In this document: in pieces, positions 32,591 to 43,707 of the stretch | How the letters are laid out: each line of letters begins with the position of its first letter | Position numbering within the stretch: the first letter of the stretch is position 1 | Assembly (NCBI RefSeq): GCF_000350225.1 | Contig: NW_005178485.1 | Location: 81,170 to 145,169, forward strand | Direction: 5' to 3' | Length of the DNA: 64,000 bases | DNA from: Chondrus crispus | Taxonomy: Eukaryota; Rhodophyta; Florideophyceae; Gigartinales; Gigartinaceae | The notes under the pieces: model-generated | Databases searched by the model: none | The model's input: the letters and a program-made list of their open reading frames with translations, nothing else | What the model was told of the DNA's origin: nothing | Program-made: the position numbers and the translations under genes

Positions 32591-32931
32591 ATGGCCGACA
32601 ACAACGACGGCGGGCTCCCGCCTACGGCGGGGGTGGCGGTGCAGGCCGCGTGGGCGACTGCAAAGCCGGAACGTCGTGATTACGGCGCTGTCGTCATGGA
32701 ATTGAATTCTTTCAAGTTGGTTGGCGAGGGGAGTGTGTTTGAAAGGCGGCCGCAAGTGCCGGTAACCCATATGGGGTACTTTAAGCCCTCTGCAGATGCA
32801 TTCCTCTCCGAGCTGCGGTCTAAGGACCAACGATCCGCGAAAGAATGGGAGTACATCAACGCGGCAAGAGTGTGGACGGAGCTTGGCTTGGCTGTGTGGG
32901 AAATGGCTACGGGACAAGATGGAGACCTGCA
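32591..32931 (+). pseudogene. 5' part of an unrecognised gene, cut by G2
   Basis: ATG 32591 (tccaatggcc) opens MADNNDGGLPPTAGVAVQAA, then LNSFKLVGEGSVFERR, HMGYFKPSADAFLSEL and EWEYINAARVWTELGLAVW. After about 113 codons the LTR of G2 begins (32932) and the frame becomes LTR sequence. The composition is that of a normal globular protein and I recognise no family. It could be a host gene or an ORF of another transposon; it is the only coding sequence here not obviously from a mobile element. The 3' part is not in the window. Confidence 0.5.
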
Positions 32932-34059
32932 TGTAGTGCAATGTGCCTGTCCGGCCGGAACCAGGGTCCAACGGTCTAGCAACAACACAACCAACAAACA
33001 ACAACCAACAAGAGTTGCTGACGGCACAGCCCTACGGAGTGTCCGATTCTCCCTTTCCCTTTAAGTGGGTTTGCGGCCCACAGTATCTCAAGTCTCTGAT
33101 AGGTGGGGGGCAAAAGGAAGAGGCCCGCCCCGGGACGAATGGTGGTAGAGTCTTGTACAGGCGGCTGCTCGGCGAGTTCGGGGCGGTGATTAAGAAGCCG
33201 GGCCCGATGGGTCGTAAAGCCAATGCGCGCTGAGCGCCTGGTACACCTTATACCCTTGATAAGGTCTGCGACGGGGACGTCGCAACGCAGCCCGACGGGA
33301 ATTTGCAAACACGTAGCAGCGCTACACCTCCGTACCGCCCGATGGCGAAGTACCGACACCGCAACGGTCGCAACCTGTATCCGATGGATCCAACACTGTC
33401 CTGTATACACAACAGGACCTTCGAGGGAGACGTCGTCGCAACAGTCTCCGTCGGGGGACGTAAACAAGTAGCAGCGGTACACCCACGTGTCGCCCGATGG
33501 CTAAGACACATACACCGGTCCGGTCGCAACGTAAACCGATGGCACCAACAACAAACAAAAGAACCAACACAAGAGCCCGATGGCTCCAGTCGTCACAATG
33601 CAGGTCACAATCAGGCACTGTGGAACCTACACAAGGTAAGGGAATAGAAATAGAGATAGAAATAGAAATAGAAAAGGATAGGTGAAATAAAGGAAAAGGA
33701 AAAGGAACCACGGGCGCAAAGGATAACGTAATCTGTGGTAAAAGGGAGCGCCTTGGGAAAGACGGACTTCGACCAAGGCGATATTCAACTCTGGCAACTC
33801 GGGTTACCTTTACTGACTTGGTGGTCAGCGGGCTAAGGTATATATCGCCCAGCCGGAGCCATTACAGTAGCTCGCCGCGCTAGATCCCAAATCTAATCTA
33901 ATGCCAGCAAAATTAATGCTAACTAATTAACTAAATAAAATAAAATAAAAACTGTGCAAATATTCACACGTGTGTCCCCCAATCCCGGACTACAGTATTT
34001 ACATTCCAACTTAGTTTCTTTTCCCCTCACCCCCTTGTGCAACCCCTTATTGCACTACA
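32932..34059 (-). repeat. G2 3' LTR
   Basis: The LTR is 1,128 bp. Read on the minus strand it begins tgtagtgcaat and ends attgcactaca. It has the inverted TATA block (33838-33846), two copies of the gtagcgctgctac region (about 33310 and 33470, the second changed at one base) and a (gaaata)n microsatellite (33641-33677). Confidence 0.9.
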
Positions 34060-34162
34060 TATACCCCTCCTGAGCGTCCTTGCTCATCTGCTTCGCTCCT
34101 TGATCTCTAGCTGCATTTTCCACCTCAACTCTTTTTCAGCTTTCTCCTGACCGACGGTCACC

Positions 34163-36122
34163 ATGGGCAAGGACAAGACCAACCCCATACCTCCTGTATC
34201 GCCAAGGCTCGCGGACGAGAATGTTATCCGCAAGCGCGTTGTAGTTGGCCATCCTTCCCAACCTCGAGCTTCCCGTGGTCTTCCTTCCATTCCTCGACTT
34301 CTTCCTCATAATCCCCTTCCCAACCGATTTTCCAACCCACTCCCCAAATTAATCCTTCTCCTCGTCGCTACCCCTCCCTCGCCGAACTACACGACAATTA
34401 CATGCGTGAGCATCCCCTCTTGTTCGCGGCTGCTCCTTGGTTCTGCGATCTTGGCGTTCGCGACACCATGAATATCGAAAATAAATTTGCCGACGGCGCT
34501 GGTATATTACCCGGTCACCTCCCCCTCATAGCCATCCATTCCTACGATTGGCGAGCCCACATCGCGGTTCCACCTTCTATTCTGCCCGGCTCCTCTCCTC
34601 ACGGCCGTCATTCACTCTCCGCGCGGTTTATGTCCGCTGTCTGCGATCGCCTCGAATTACCACTGACCGACGGTCTCATACCTGCCAGTTATTTTTGTGA
34701 CACCTGGAAGTACCGTACGGAAGGACAGCGATCTTACTCAGACAGCATGATCAACGGGACCGCCGGGGATCCCGTAAGAGAGGCAAATCGCCTTTAGTAT
34801 AACCAACGGACTGCCACCAACGAAGCCATGTTCTGGACGCGAGCCATCATTCCGGAAAATTTCCATCATCTCAAACGTGGGAACCTTCCCTTTTTCCGAC
34901 ATACTGTACGAGCGGAGGGTCGTCTCCGTTCGGACATCGGCTACTTCGTAGCATACCACATGCTAGAGGCGCGAGAAATTGCGCGAGACCATTACACAAA
35001 TAGTTATCAAAAAATCCCTTCTTGGTGGGGACAGTTCGAACTGTGTCAGTGTTTTTGGGCTGAGCTTAGTCCTGTGCTCACTTACTACGGGAGGTATCTT
35101 TGCGATCCGCGGCACGGGCTTTGGGTCGTATTCTTCACCGAATGGTGTGTTAAGTGGCAGCGACATTACTCTGGGAAACCTATGACTGCTGGCGTCTTTG
35201 GTTTCTGCCTCCCAAACTCATCGAACTCATGGGATTGCTCGATTTCACAGTCCCTCTGGGCGGTGCGGATGTTGATAGCGAAGTCCATTCGCTGCTCGAC
35301 AAAATAGAGAGCGTGAACTGGGACGCGATTCCGCGTCAAAATTCTTCCCGCTCCTTCTCACACCAACGCCCATCATTTTCCCCCGGAAGGACTCACCGTG
35401 CAGCAAGCGACTTTGCCTGGTTTAAACCGTGGTCAGGGTACCTGTGTTCGGCAGCAGAGGCTCAGCTGAGCCGCCCATTTCGGAATCAAAATCCCCTCCC
35501 CGTCACCGAACAGGTTATACCCACAGACCTCCGAGTTTCCAATATCTGCACAAGGCCATCACCACCTTCGTCTCCGCGTTCTCGCGTCACTCTCGCTACG
35601 CCTCCTGTAGCACCCGCGGCTCCCTCAACCTCCATTGTCCAGCCGGTCTCACCAGCTGTGCTGTTAATCCACTTGAGGTCCCAGCCCGTCCATCCTCCGC
35701 CATCTCTCCCTGTACGCGCTCTCACCCAGCGTCCTCGTTGGAGGTGAGATCTCCAAGGCCAGAGGGCACTGAGAGCCTGTCTGTCCGTGCGATTCCCAAA
35801 AACGGAGGGGAACCAACCCCTCTTCTCCTCTCTCCAAAACGTGACCTCAAACCAGCGTAGCGTGAAGCGACCTCTCCGTCTCCCCAAAAATTCCCAAAGG
35901 GATTGCCCTACTTCCGAGGTCTACATTTCCCTTCTGCGGGCTCATGGCGTGGCGACGGCAGCCATTAAAGAGGCTTCGTTGGAGGACCTCAGGGTCATCT
36001 CTCGACTCCTCACTTGTCTCCCCCTCCGTAAATCAACCTCACTTTCCCGTTCTCAACGTAGTACCTCCTTGAGGTGGCGCTATGTTAGCGACGCCATCCT
36101 CGTCCCTTGGAAAACTAAATGA
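34163..36122 (+). pseudogene. G2 antisense ORF (aORF), heavily decayed
   Basis: ATG 34163 in a strong context (gtcaccatggg), 104 bp inside the LTR, starts MGKDKTNPIPPVSPRLADEN. The rest is spread over several frames: MREHPLLFAAAPWFCDLGV (from 34402), stopped at 34795-34797 where G3 has TGG; GYFVAYHMLEAREIARDHY, SWWGQFELCQCFWAE and LTYYGRYLCDPRHGLWVVF (from 34828); VAATLLWETYDCWRLWFLPP (from 35154); and the C-terminal block YISLLRAHGVATAAIKE. It is clearly diverged from the G1 and G3 copies at the protein level, yet the aromatic core and the C-terminal block are kept. Confidence 0.78.
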
Positions 36123-37674
36123 AACCCCCATGCGTACTCCTTCATCCTTCAACTTTTCTTCCTGTTTTCTCATACGCCCCGTCGCCGCGGTCGCAGCTTC
36201 TTCTTTCCCCTCATCCTTCTCTTTTCCTTCTCTTTTTCTCATCCTTTCTCAACTCAGTCTCACACGGCTCCATGTTATTGTGACGACGTCACGCGGCCTC
36301 GGGACTTCATTTGCGAAGCTCATTATTGTTAACGTCTGAGAGACACGGATGAATTCGGGATGTCGCAACGAAAATAAATATGAATCATTGCCGGGTTCAG
36401 TCACTCAGTCGAGCTCGCCGAGTGCTGACGACAACAAATTTTTTAGGTGTATTGTACAATCCCTCCAAGGTCAAACGCCCCCTTCGCCCTTCATTTCCTT
36501 CGACGGACTCATGGCGTCGAGCGCAATTGTGTCGTTTTGAGCAAAATAGAATTACACTCTTGGAATGTTCAAGCTCTACTTCGTATTATTTCGCCCTTTG
36601 TTCAGGGTGGGTGGTGTCCTCCTCTTCACCGACGGTGAATTCCGTGCGAGCACCCCTTTTCCTGTTTCCAGCGGAACCGAATGTAGACGAATGCATTGTA
36701 AGCAAACTAAAAAATGTACGGACCATGACTATTCCTTTCGATAATATTGCAAATGTGACGAAGATCTGGGAAAAGTACTCTCCGTGGCGTCTAGGTTAAA
36801 GAGTCCACCTTGTGCCGTCCAATGATGACGTCGCCATCATCTCGTTGGCACTCGTCGATCCTAACGACAACCACATTTCCCTCCATATACCCCAAAAAGA
36901 GATATCATTTTCCTCAATTTCACTGGCTATCGCCATTGTCGAGCAAGCAGTTGGTCTTCACTCGAGGTCCTGAGCATGGCTTTCCTCTTATCCTGTAGTG
37001 CTAGGTAACCCCTCCATAGACTCGGATCTTTCCTTCGTCGTAAGCTCAATTGTCGAAGGCTGTCGTATGGGCCTTTAGACGCGTGTAGTGAATGTAGCGT
37101 GACGGCGGCGTCCACGTCCACGATCGGACTTGATCCGCCTATGAAATTACACTGGATGTCACGCTGCGGTCTGTCGTAACTAGCTTCATTGACGGGTCGA
37201 GGTACTATCTTGCACTCTCCGAACCCAGCGACGGTCTTCATACCCCGCCGTCAGCCAGTTGGTCGTCTGAAAATTCTCCGCGAGGTCCCGGTACACTCGT
37301 CGTCTCAGATGATGGACCGTGGCTCACCTCATAATCATCCTTTACCGCTTTCTCCAGTTCAAATCGACGTCTTGCGAAGCATCGATCGATCCCTTGCCCC
37401 AATAGCAGCCGGGGTCTTGCTCGCCTACAACTGATGTTGTCCTTCCCTAAGACCGCCGAGGTCCTTCATCCCCTTCAATTAGATATTACAGGTTCGACCA
37501 CGATGGTTGTTGCTCCGTCAGTGGCAATTCGCTCGTCCCGAGCGTCGCGAAAGCAGTGCGTGGCAGAGGCGGGGTTGTCACCCCTTTTCCTGAGCTGTTA
37601 TCGCTGTTATCTCAAGCGAACGTCAGCTTGCGACTTAAAATGATTCCTCGTGATACACAGCCGGCAGGGTGGCA
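36123..37674. other. G2 3' region, no clear ORF
   Basis: Pyrimidine-rich on the plus strand at 36130-36260, like the matching place in G3. Short frames occur on both strands, none longer than ~140 codons or with recognisable content. Confidence 0.45.
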
Positions 37675-39312
37675 TCAAGTCCCCTGGAGGGCAAGTCGGA
37701 TACTACGCCGTAGCTGACCTCGATTTTCGTCATGCCAAGACAGTTCCCCCCAATTATGTCTCGCGTCCTTACGGCGTACGTAGGAGTCGTACCTCACTTT
37801 CTCGTCTCCTCCCCTCAGCGTGAGGTTATCTGCAGACTCAACATCCGTTTTGGGCCTCCGAGTCCTGCGTGTCGAAGCGGCGTCAGGTTCCGCCTTCGCA
37901 AAAAATATAATTAGGCAAAGGAGCAGGGAGAGCAAAATAAAAAACAAGGAAACAGAAAAATAGGAAAGTAGAAAGAATCAGGAAAGGAGGTTAAACGGAT
38001 GAATGAACGCGGGAAAGGAGAGGAAGGGATATCATCACGGTAGGTCGCTCGGGGTTGAAAACAAAAATTCGAGCTTAGCGCCGGCAGCTGCTACAAGCAA
38101 CGCCTGGGTCATTGGTAACAAGCTCATCGAGCGACGCTTTCTCTCCTTCAGAGTTGCTCTCCCCGCCGTGGTTCTCCTGTGCGTCCGTGAAGGACGGTGT
38201 CACGAGACTCCCGATCACCTCATGAAAAACAAATTACACTCCGTTCCAATTCTCTCTCGTCTTGCTGTTGTTGTCTTAAACAAAGAGGCCTTTTGCCAAA
38301 GTAACGGTCGTCGTTCTGGACAGGAATGGAAAACCCTCCTACGCAAGTTTCCATAACTAATTGCACCAGGTTGTCCAGACGATGGCTTGACATCTGTTCG
38401 TGTGAAAACATTCTTCCGGTCGTCGAGCATGTTCGGTTGAACATAGTCAGCGTCGCGCGTGGCGTATATCTAAAAAAATAGTACCGTCGAATAAGTGACG
38501 AAAAGTAATCAGTGAGCGGTACCCCTCTCCTGAGTGGACCTCAAAGTCGTCGGTCCAGTTTCCGGGTTGCGAGTCGTCCACTCATTCCTTCCCCTCTTCT
38601 CGATGAACCTCCTCTTGGTTCCTCCGTAGTCCTTGTAGAATTGCTTAGCGATGTACGCTATGTCGGATTGTCGTCTCAACCTCATCATGGGACCTTAGAC
38701 CTGGGTTGTTGATCGGTGGGTGTCACAAAAACGCGTCCGTCGTGGCCTGCGATTCGTGTTTCCTGCTCTATAAGTCACAAAAAAATAACAAAGAAAACAA
38801 AACCAAAGCCAGAAAAAAATCTTCCCGTCGATGACGAAGTCAGTCGTGCAATTGCTCGCGTGATACCATGGGCTTGCGACACGGTGTTGCCGTCGGCACG
38901 TATCTTGTACAGTAGCAGATCCTTGAAGATGAGGACAAAAGACCTCGTCGCCTGTGCGTATTCGTGCAATCACATGCGGATTCATTGACACAGGGGGTCC
39001 CGGTCCATGGCGACTCATCTTCTTGCTCGTCGAGCGGGGCAGTACATCGTAAACGAACGTAGGCAGAGCCTCCATATGTGACCGGTCGCGACTTCGCCGG
39101 TGCGAAGCCTTGAGTGTTTGAACGATCGGCTGCGGGTGCTGCCAACAATCTTTCGTACAAGTACGAGCTTTTTCCTTAATTATAGTTAATTTTCCGAAGA
39201 TTGTCTGGGGTTCCGTCTGCGACTTATGCCGATCGTCTGACAGTCCGCTGGCGTCCCATCCTTTTTTGATTAAATTACGCTTCACTGGTGCAGACCGCCG
39301 GTTCGACGTCAT
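37675..39312 (-). pseudogene. G2 decayed sense ORF with hydrophobic segment
   Basis: Read on the minus strand, ATG 39312 opens 205 codons (MTSNRRSAPVKRNLIKK; SHMEALPTFVYDVLP) up to a T-rich, intron-like tract ending gacttatag near 38767. At about 38131-38160 (minus) the string SNSEGEKA matches G1 at 15382-15405. The DNA differences fall mainly at third codon positions of that frame. A hydrophobic segment (LFFILLSLLLCLIIFF, in a frame open from 37977 to 37675) is followed by a polar tail with DNLTLRGGDEK; G1 has ENLTGLRRRDGD after its own hydrophobic segment. The frame is broken in several places. A membrane-anchored (Env-like?) product is only a hypothesis. Confidence 0.4.
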
Positions 39313-39505
39313 TTTGCGTACTCATTTTCGAACGCACCACTGCATCGCGTGATCACTCGCAATTTGCTTATTATCTCCACCGGGGACTACAGTGACTCCG
39401 TCATTTCTTGGGAGTGCGGCGTTCGCCGCTCTCTACCTGTGCCGCTGACAAGACAACCTTGCCTATCTCACTTCCTCTCTTTATCTCCTGATCTTCTGTG
39501 GTCCC

Positions 39506-40615
39506 TGTAGTGCAATAATTGGCTGCACCGTGAGGGGGTGAAAAGAAAATGAATTGAGGGGTATGACAAAGTGGGGGAGTGACAAGTGAAAATTATTTCA
39601 CTTTATTATTTTAATCATTAATTTTAATTAGTTGCATATTAGTTATTTAACATTAGATTAGATCTAGGATCTAGCGCCGAGAGCTACTGTAGTGGCTCCG
39701 GCGGGGCGATATATACCTTAGCCCGCTGACCACCAAGTCAGTAAAGGTAACCCGAGTTGCCAGAGTTGAATATCGCCTTGGTCGAAGTCCGTCTTTCCCA
39801 AGACGCTCCCTTTTACCACAGATTACGTTATCCTTTGCGCCCGGGGGTTCCCTTTCCATTTCCTTTATTTCACCTATCCTTTTCTATTTCTATCTCTATT
39901 GCTATTCCCTTACTTTGTGTTGGTTCCACAGTGCCTGATTGCGATCTGCATTGCGACGACTGGAGTCATCGGGCTCTTGTGTTGGTTCTTCTGTTTGTTG
40001 TTGCTGCCATCGGCTTTGGTTCGGACCGGACTGGTGTAGGTGTCTTAGCCATCAGGCGACACGTGGGTGTAGCGCTGCTACTTGTCTAAGTCCCCCGACG
40101 GAGGTTGTTGCGACGACGTCTCCCTCTAGGGTCCTGTTGTGTAGACAGGACAGTGTTGGTTCCATCGGATACAGGTTGCGACCGTTGCGGTGTCGGTACT
40201 TTGCTGTCAGGCAATACGGAGGTGTAGCGCTGCTATGTGTTTGCTAATTCTCGTTGGGTTGCGTGGCGACGCCCCCGTCGAAGACCTTATCAAGGGTATA
40301 AGGTGTACCAGGCGCTCAGCGCGCATTGGCTTTACGACCTATCGGGCCTGGCTTCTTAATCACCGCCCCGAACTCGCCGAGCAGCTGCCTGTACAAGACT
40401 CTATCACCATTCATCCGGGGCCGGGCCTCTTCCTTTTGCCCCCCCTATCCGGGATTTGAGGTACTGTGGGCCGCAAACCCACTTAAAAAGAAAGGGAGAA
40501 TCGGACACTCCGTAGGTCTGTGCCGTCGGCAACTCTTGTTGGTTGTTGTTTGTTGGTTGTGTTGTTGCTGGACCGTTGGACCCTGGTTACGGCCTGACAG
40601 GCACATTGCACTACA
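39506..40615 (+). repeat. G4 5' LTR
   Basis: The LTR is 1,110 bp with tgtagtgcaat / attgcactaca ends. The TATA block is at 39707-39717. The gtagcgctgctac region is present twice (about 40071 and 40226). The (tctat)-rich microsatellite lies at 39878-39907. The LTR is followed by the same primer-site string as in G1 (tggtctcccgacc, from 40620). Confidence 0.9.
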
Positions 40616-40736
40616 TAAGTGGTCTCCCGACCTAGAATCTGGAAACTGCGAAGCCCGACCTAGAATCTGGAACTGAAATCAGAAGTCCCAAAATAGGTAA
40701 ATTACTTCGATAGGTCTCGTTTGTTAAGAGCGGACC

Positions 40737-41464
40737 ATGGCGTGAAGCCAACCCAAGGACGTCGGTCCTGGGGTCAGAAGACCTGGATCAGCTCAACAGT
40801 CGAGAATTTCGCGAAGACCTCGTACACGAAGCCAAGGAAGTTCGGCTACTGATCCAGTTACAGAGGCGTCCCCTTCAGGGACAGCCGTTGAGAAAAATGG
40901 CCTGGAAGAGAAGTGCGAGAAGTCGAGCGAGGAAATTCGTCAGGAGACGAAGAGCAAGTTCGACGAACATCTGGGCATTTTTCAGAAGCAACAGGAGTTG
41001 CTAAAATCGGATTTCCACGCTGCGCTTGAAGAGCTGACAGCTCGTGTGGTTCTCGTTGAGAATTTTAGTACCAATGCGTCCCCGGGCCGAGATCCGGAAG
41101 TGCTGGATTCGCTAAAGCTCGCCGCGAAAGAAGCGCGGCGAGACGCGAATCCGACCCTGGAAACGCTGGCCAAGACAAGGGACAGCATCGACGACCGATT
41201 CTACCTGGCTTCGAGACGACTCAAGGACCTTGAGCAAGCTGCCGGCCGGGCTGAACCAATATTAGACGCGGGACCGCTCTCCGACGGAGAAGAACTCGAC
41301 AGTCCAACGAAGAAGGACAAGTCAGCCCGGATCCGGGACTCCAAGTGGAAGAGCCCCAAGTCGGCCAAAAGCCGAAAGAAGAAGAAAAGTCACTGTAGTG
41401 ACGACCGCTAAACTTGCGACTCAAATTCAAAGTCGAATGTTTCAGAAGAAAATGGTGACGACGG
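40737..41464 (+). pseudogene. G4 Gag, N-terminal part
   Basis: ATG 40737 in a strong context (gaccatggc) is followed two codons later by TGA, consistent with CGA-to-TGA. The frame then stays open and matches G1 gag: RTRSQGSSATDP against RTRSQANTATDH, then FHAALEELTARVVLVE, DANPTLETLAKTRDSIDD and the KDK/SKSKK-rich stretch. A TAA at 41409-41411 interrupts SDD(R)..DSNSKS, and the G3 LTR ends the frame at 41464. This copy gives the best evidence for the native gag start in this family. Confidence 0.75.
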
Positions 41465-41894
41465 TGCAGTGCAATGTGCCTGTCAGACCGGAACCAGGGT
41501 CCAACGGTCCAGCGACAACACAACCAACAAATAACAACCAACAAGAGTTGCCGACGGCACAGCCCTACGGAGTGTCCGATTCTCCCTTTCCATTTAAGTG
41601 GGTTTGCGGCCCACAGTAGCTCAAGTCCCTGATAGGTGGGGGCAAAAGGAAGAGGCCCGCCCCGGGACGAATGGTGGTAGAGTCTTGTACAGGCGACTGC
41701 TCGGCGAGTTCGGGGCGGTGATTAAGAAGCCGGGCCCGATGGGTCGTAAATCTAATGCTTGCAGAGCGCCTGTTATACCTTATACCCTTGATAGGGTCTT
41801 CGGCAGGGGCGTCGCAACGCAGCCCGACGAGAATTAGCAAACACGTAGCAGCGCAAAACCTCTGTACTGCCCGATGGCAAAGTACCGACACCGG
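41465..41894 (-). repeat. G3 3' LTR, first piece
   Basis: Read in minus orientation this is the 3'-terminal ~430 bp of the LTR (plus strand starts tgcagtgcaat). It ends at accgg (41890-41894), the target duplication of C1. The other piece resumes at 49695. Confidence 0.9.
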
Positions 41895-42389
41895 TGTTGT
41901 AATTGTACGACCACATGCTGACACCCATGACATACAATGACAGATATGACACGTGTAGAAGCGAAAACACAAACACGTCAAACGAAACAACTTTGGTTTT
42001 CAACGTGTACAGGTGTCCTTTATGTGTTCAGTCTCACTTTCCTCGCAATTCTGAGCATGCTTCATTTTTGTGTTGACACGTGTAATATCCGTACACAGTG
42101 GCACTCTACAGTACACACTGAACATGTTTCATTATTATTGATTTGGCACGTGTATGACACGTATGACATTTGTCCTACACGTGTGTGACACATATGAAAT
42201 ATATGTCACGGTGTTTTTGCTCTAAAACTTGCATTGCATTAATCGTAGACTAAAGTCTCAACCCTACAGCACAGTGCATTTACATATTATTGACTCTCAG
42301 ACGGTCCCAAATTATCATTAACAGAGAGTGCAAACATTATCAGCGACCGAGAGTGCAAGAAGGAGAGTCACCTGATTATCATCGACAGA

Positions 42390-43312
42390 TGGGAGCTTAC
42401 GCTTCCCCACAATTCTGTGAAAATCCTTTCAAATATTATCTACACGTGTCCAAAAAATCTGTTCACGATTTTGCTCGTGATGCTTGCGCGATAGCTAACG
42501 CCGTAGATCAGGATGGGAGTAGTACAGCCGACCCTTCAGCGACAACTATGAGACAAAAAGACTTTACCCTCACCAAATGCAAACGAAGAGCCTCTCTCTT
42601 TCGCGCTGTACTAGCAGTAATTGGCAAGCGACATGTTACATACAGCCGCTCAACTTCCGCATTTGAATCACAGCACGCGTTCATCGGTGTCGCGTCTCGA
42701 TTTGAGATAACGCCTGATAGAGCTCTCCCATCTCCCCTCCCGTGATATCTGATAGACTGCTGTTTCTCCTATCGTCCACGTCAAATTCCTCCTGCAGTCG
42801 TTTTTATCTGTCCTGTACGGCTTTCCAAATCACCTTCTGCGACATATGCGGGTTCTGATTAACTTTGCGAGCAACAATTTCAAACGACTGCTTCACGTTA
42901 CCATAACCAGCGACATGAGCGCGAAACGCGGCCACTTCACGTACGATGATTAGGTCCTTCTCTGGTAGATACTTCTCTCGCTTCCTGACACCTCGAAGCT
43001 CTCTATCATCAGTGTTTCTGGCGTCTAAAACGTCCGCCATGTCGCAGGTGACAGAAAAATCTGAACGGCTGACGGTGTGTTCTGCTGATCAGGACCGATC
43101 TTGCATGAAGAAGAGTAACGAAACCTAGAAATTGCGCCAAAACAAAAAGACACCTGTCGTAAAATTCAGGCAGAATTGTCGTGGGCAAATGGTCACTATT
43201 CCGCCACTCTGCTCACGTAGAGAACAAGAATTCTGTGAACACTGAAAGCACTGTAATGTTTTGCGCGATTTTTCGCTCATATTTGGCTCATGAACGGCAG
43301 CGTAAGCTCCCT
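42390..43312. mobile_element. 923-bp non-autonomous Harbinger-like element
   Basis: Interruption of the C1 5' LTR (absent from the 3' LTR) with 13-bp terminal inverted repeats, gggagcttacgct (42391-42403) and agcgtaagctccc (43299-43311), and a probable 3-bp duplication, aga (42387-42389 and 43313-43315). It carries no transposase but holds the remains of a Myb/SANT-like gene on the minus strand. Such a protein accompanies the transposase in Harbinger elements. Confidence 0.75.
42700..43040 (-). pseudogene. Myb/SANT-like DNA-binding protein remnant
   Basis: ATG 43040 (minus) begins MADVLDARNTDDRELRG. It continues DLIIVREVAAFRAHVAGYG, EIVARKVNQNPHMS and KVIWKAVQDR, then a stop at 42804. The same frame goes on with RLQEEFDVDDRRNSS and GGEMGELYQ. 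The spacing of tryptophan and aromatic residues, with the QDR(F) end, resembles the Myb/SANT-like domain of Harbinger companion proteins, which help the transposase bind DNA. It is truncated and interrupted. Confidence 0.5.
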
Positions 43313-43707
43313 AGAAAGTGCAAACATTATCAACAACCGAGAGTGCCAGAAGGAGAGTCACCTGATTATCAGCAACAGAGAGTGCAAACATTATCAACAT
43401 CCGAGAGTGCAAGAAGGAGAGTCACCTGATTATCAGCAACAGAGAGTGCAAACATTATTAACATCCGAGAGTGCAAGAAGGAGAGTCACTTGATTATTAG
43501 CGACAGAGAGTGCAAACATTATCAACAACGGAGAGTGCACGAAGGAGAGTCACTTGACCAGCCCTAATGGCCCGTACTGTATTTCGTAGACTATAAGTAG
43601 CGCCGATAGTTGGCGACCAAGAGTAAAATGATATCAACTTCTTTTCCCATCAACCACCACCAATCTTCAACCATCCTTCCTCCCTCTGCCCCGCTGACCT
43701 TCCTATA

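Larger units (their letters stand above)
32932..39505 (-). mobile_element. Ty3/Gypsy element G2, 3' part only
   Basis: In minus orientation the element shows its 3' LTR (32932-34059), polypurine tract, antisense ORF (plus strand, 34163-36122) and part of its 3' region with decayed sense coding pieces. It is then cut at 39505 by the 5' LTR of G4. No gag-pol of G2 remains in the window. It is the most diverged member of the G1/G2/G3 family. Confidence 0.82.
39506..41464 (+). mobile_element. Ty3/Gypsy element G4, 5' part only
   Basis: The plus-strand order is 5' LTR (39506-40615), primer site and the start of gag, cut at 41465 by the LTR of G3. It is inserted in the 3' region of G2. The rest of G4 would resume beyond the far end of G3, outside the window. 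Confidence 0.87.
42325..43556 (+). repeat. 64-bp tandem repeats of the C1 5' LTR
   Basis: The unit starts gagagtgcaaacattatcaa and contains a second gagagtgca. One copy lies before the inserted transposon and four after it (43314-43556). The 3' LTR has only three (49370-49552). They lie upstream of the TATA box, in U3, and could be enhancer repeats. The copy-number difference arose after insertion or by slippage. Confidence 0.85.
41895..43707 (+). repeat. C1 5' LTR
   Basis: The LTR starts tgttgtaattgtacg and ends cttcctata, directly before the primer site. It contains several acacgtgt (G-box) motifs between 41950 and 42185, 64-bp tandem repeats split by an inserted transposon, and a TATA box, ctataagta (43591-43599). 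C1, C2 and the solo LTRs share TATAAGTA followed by GCC. Confidence 0.9.

Noticed and set aside
43314..43556. Regular repeats that might look like a CRISPR array
   Set aside because: Units are contiguous 64-bp tandem copies with no variable spacers, inside a copia LTR of a eukaryote.
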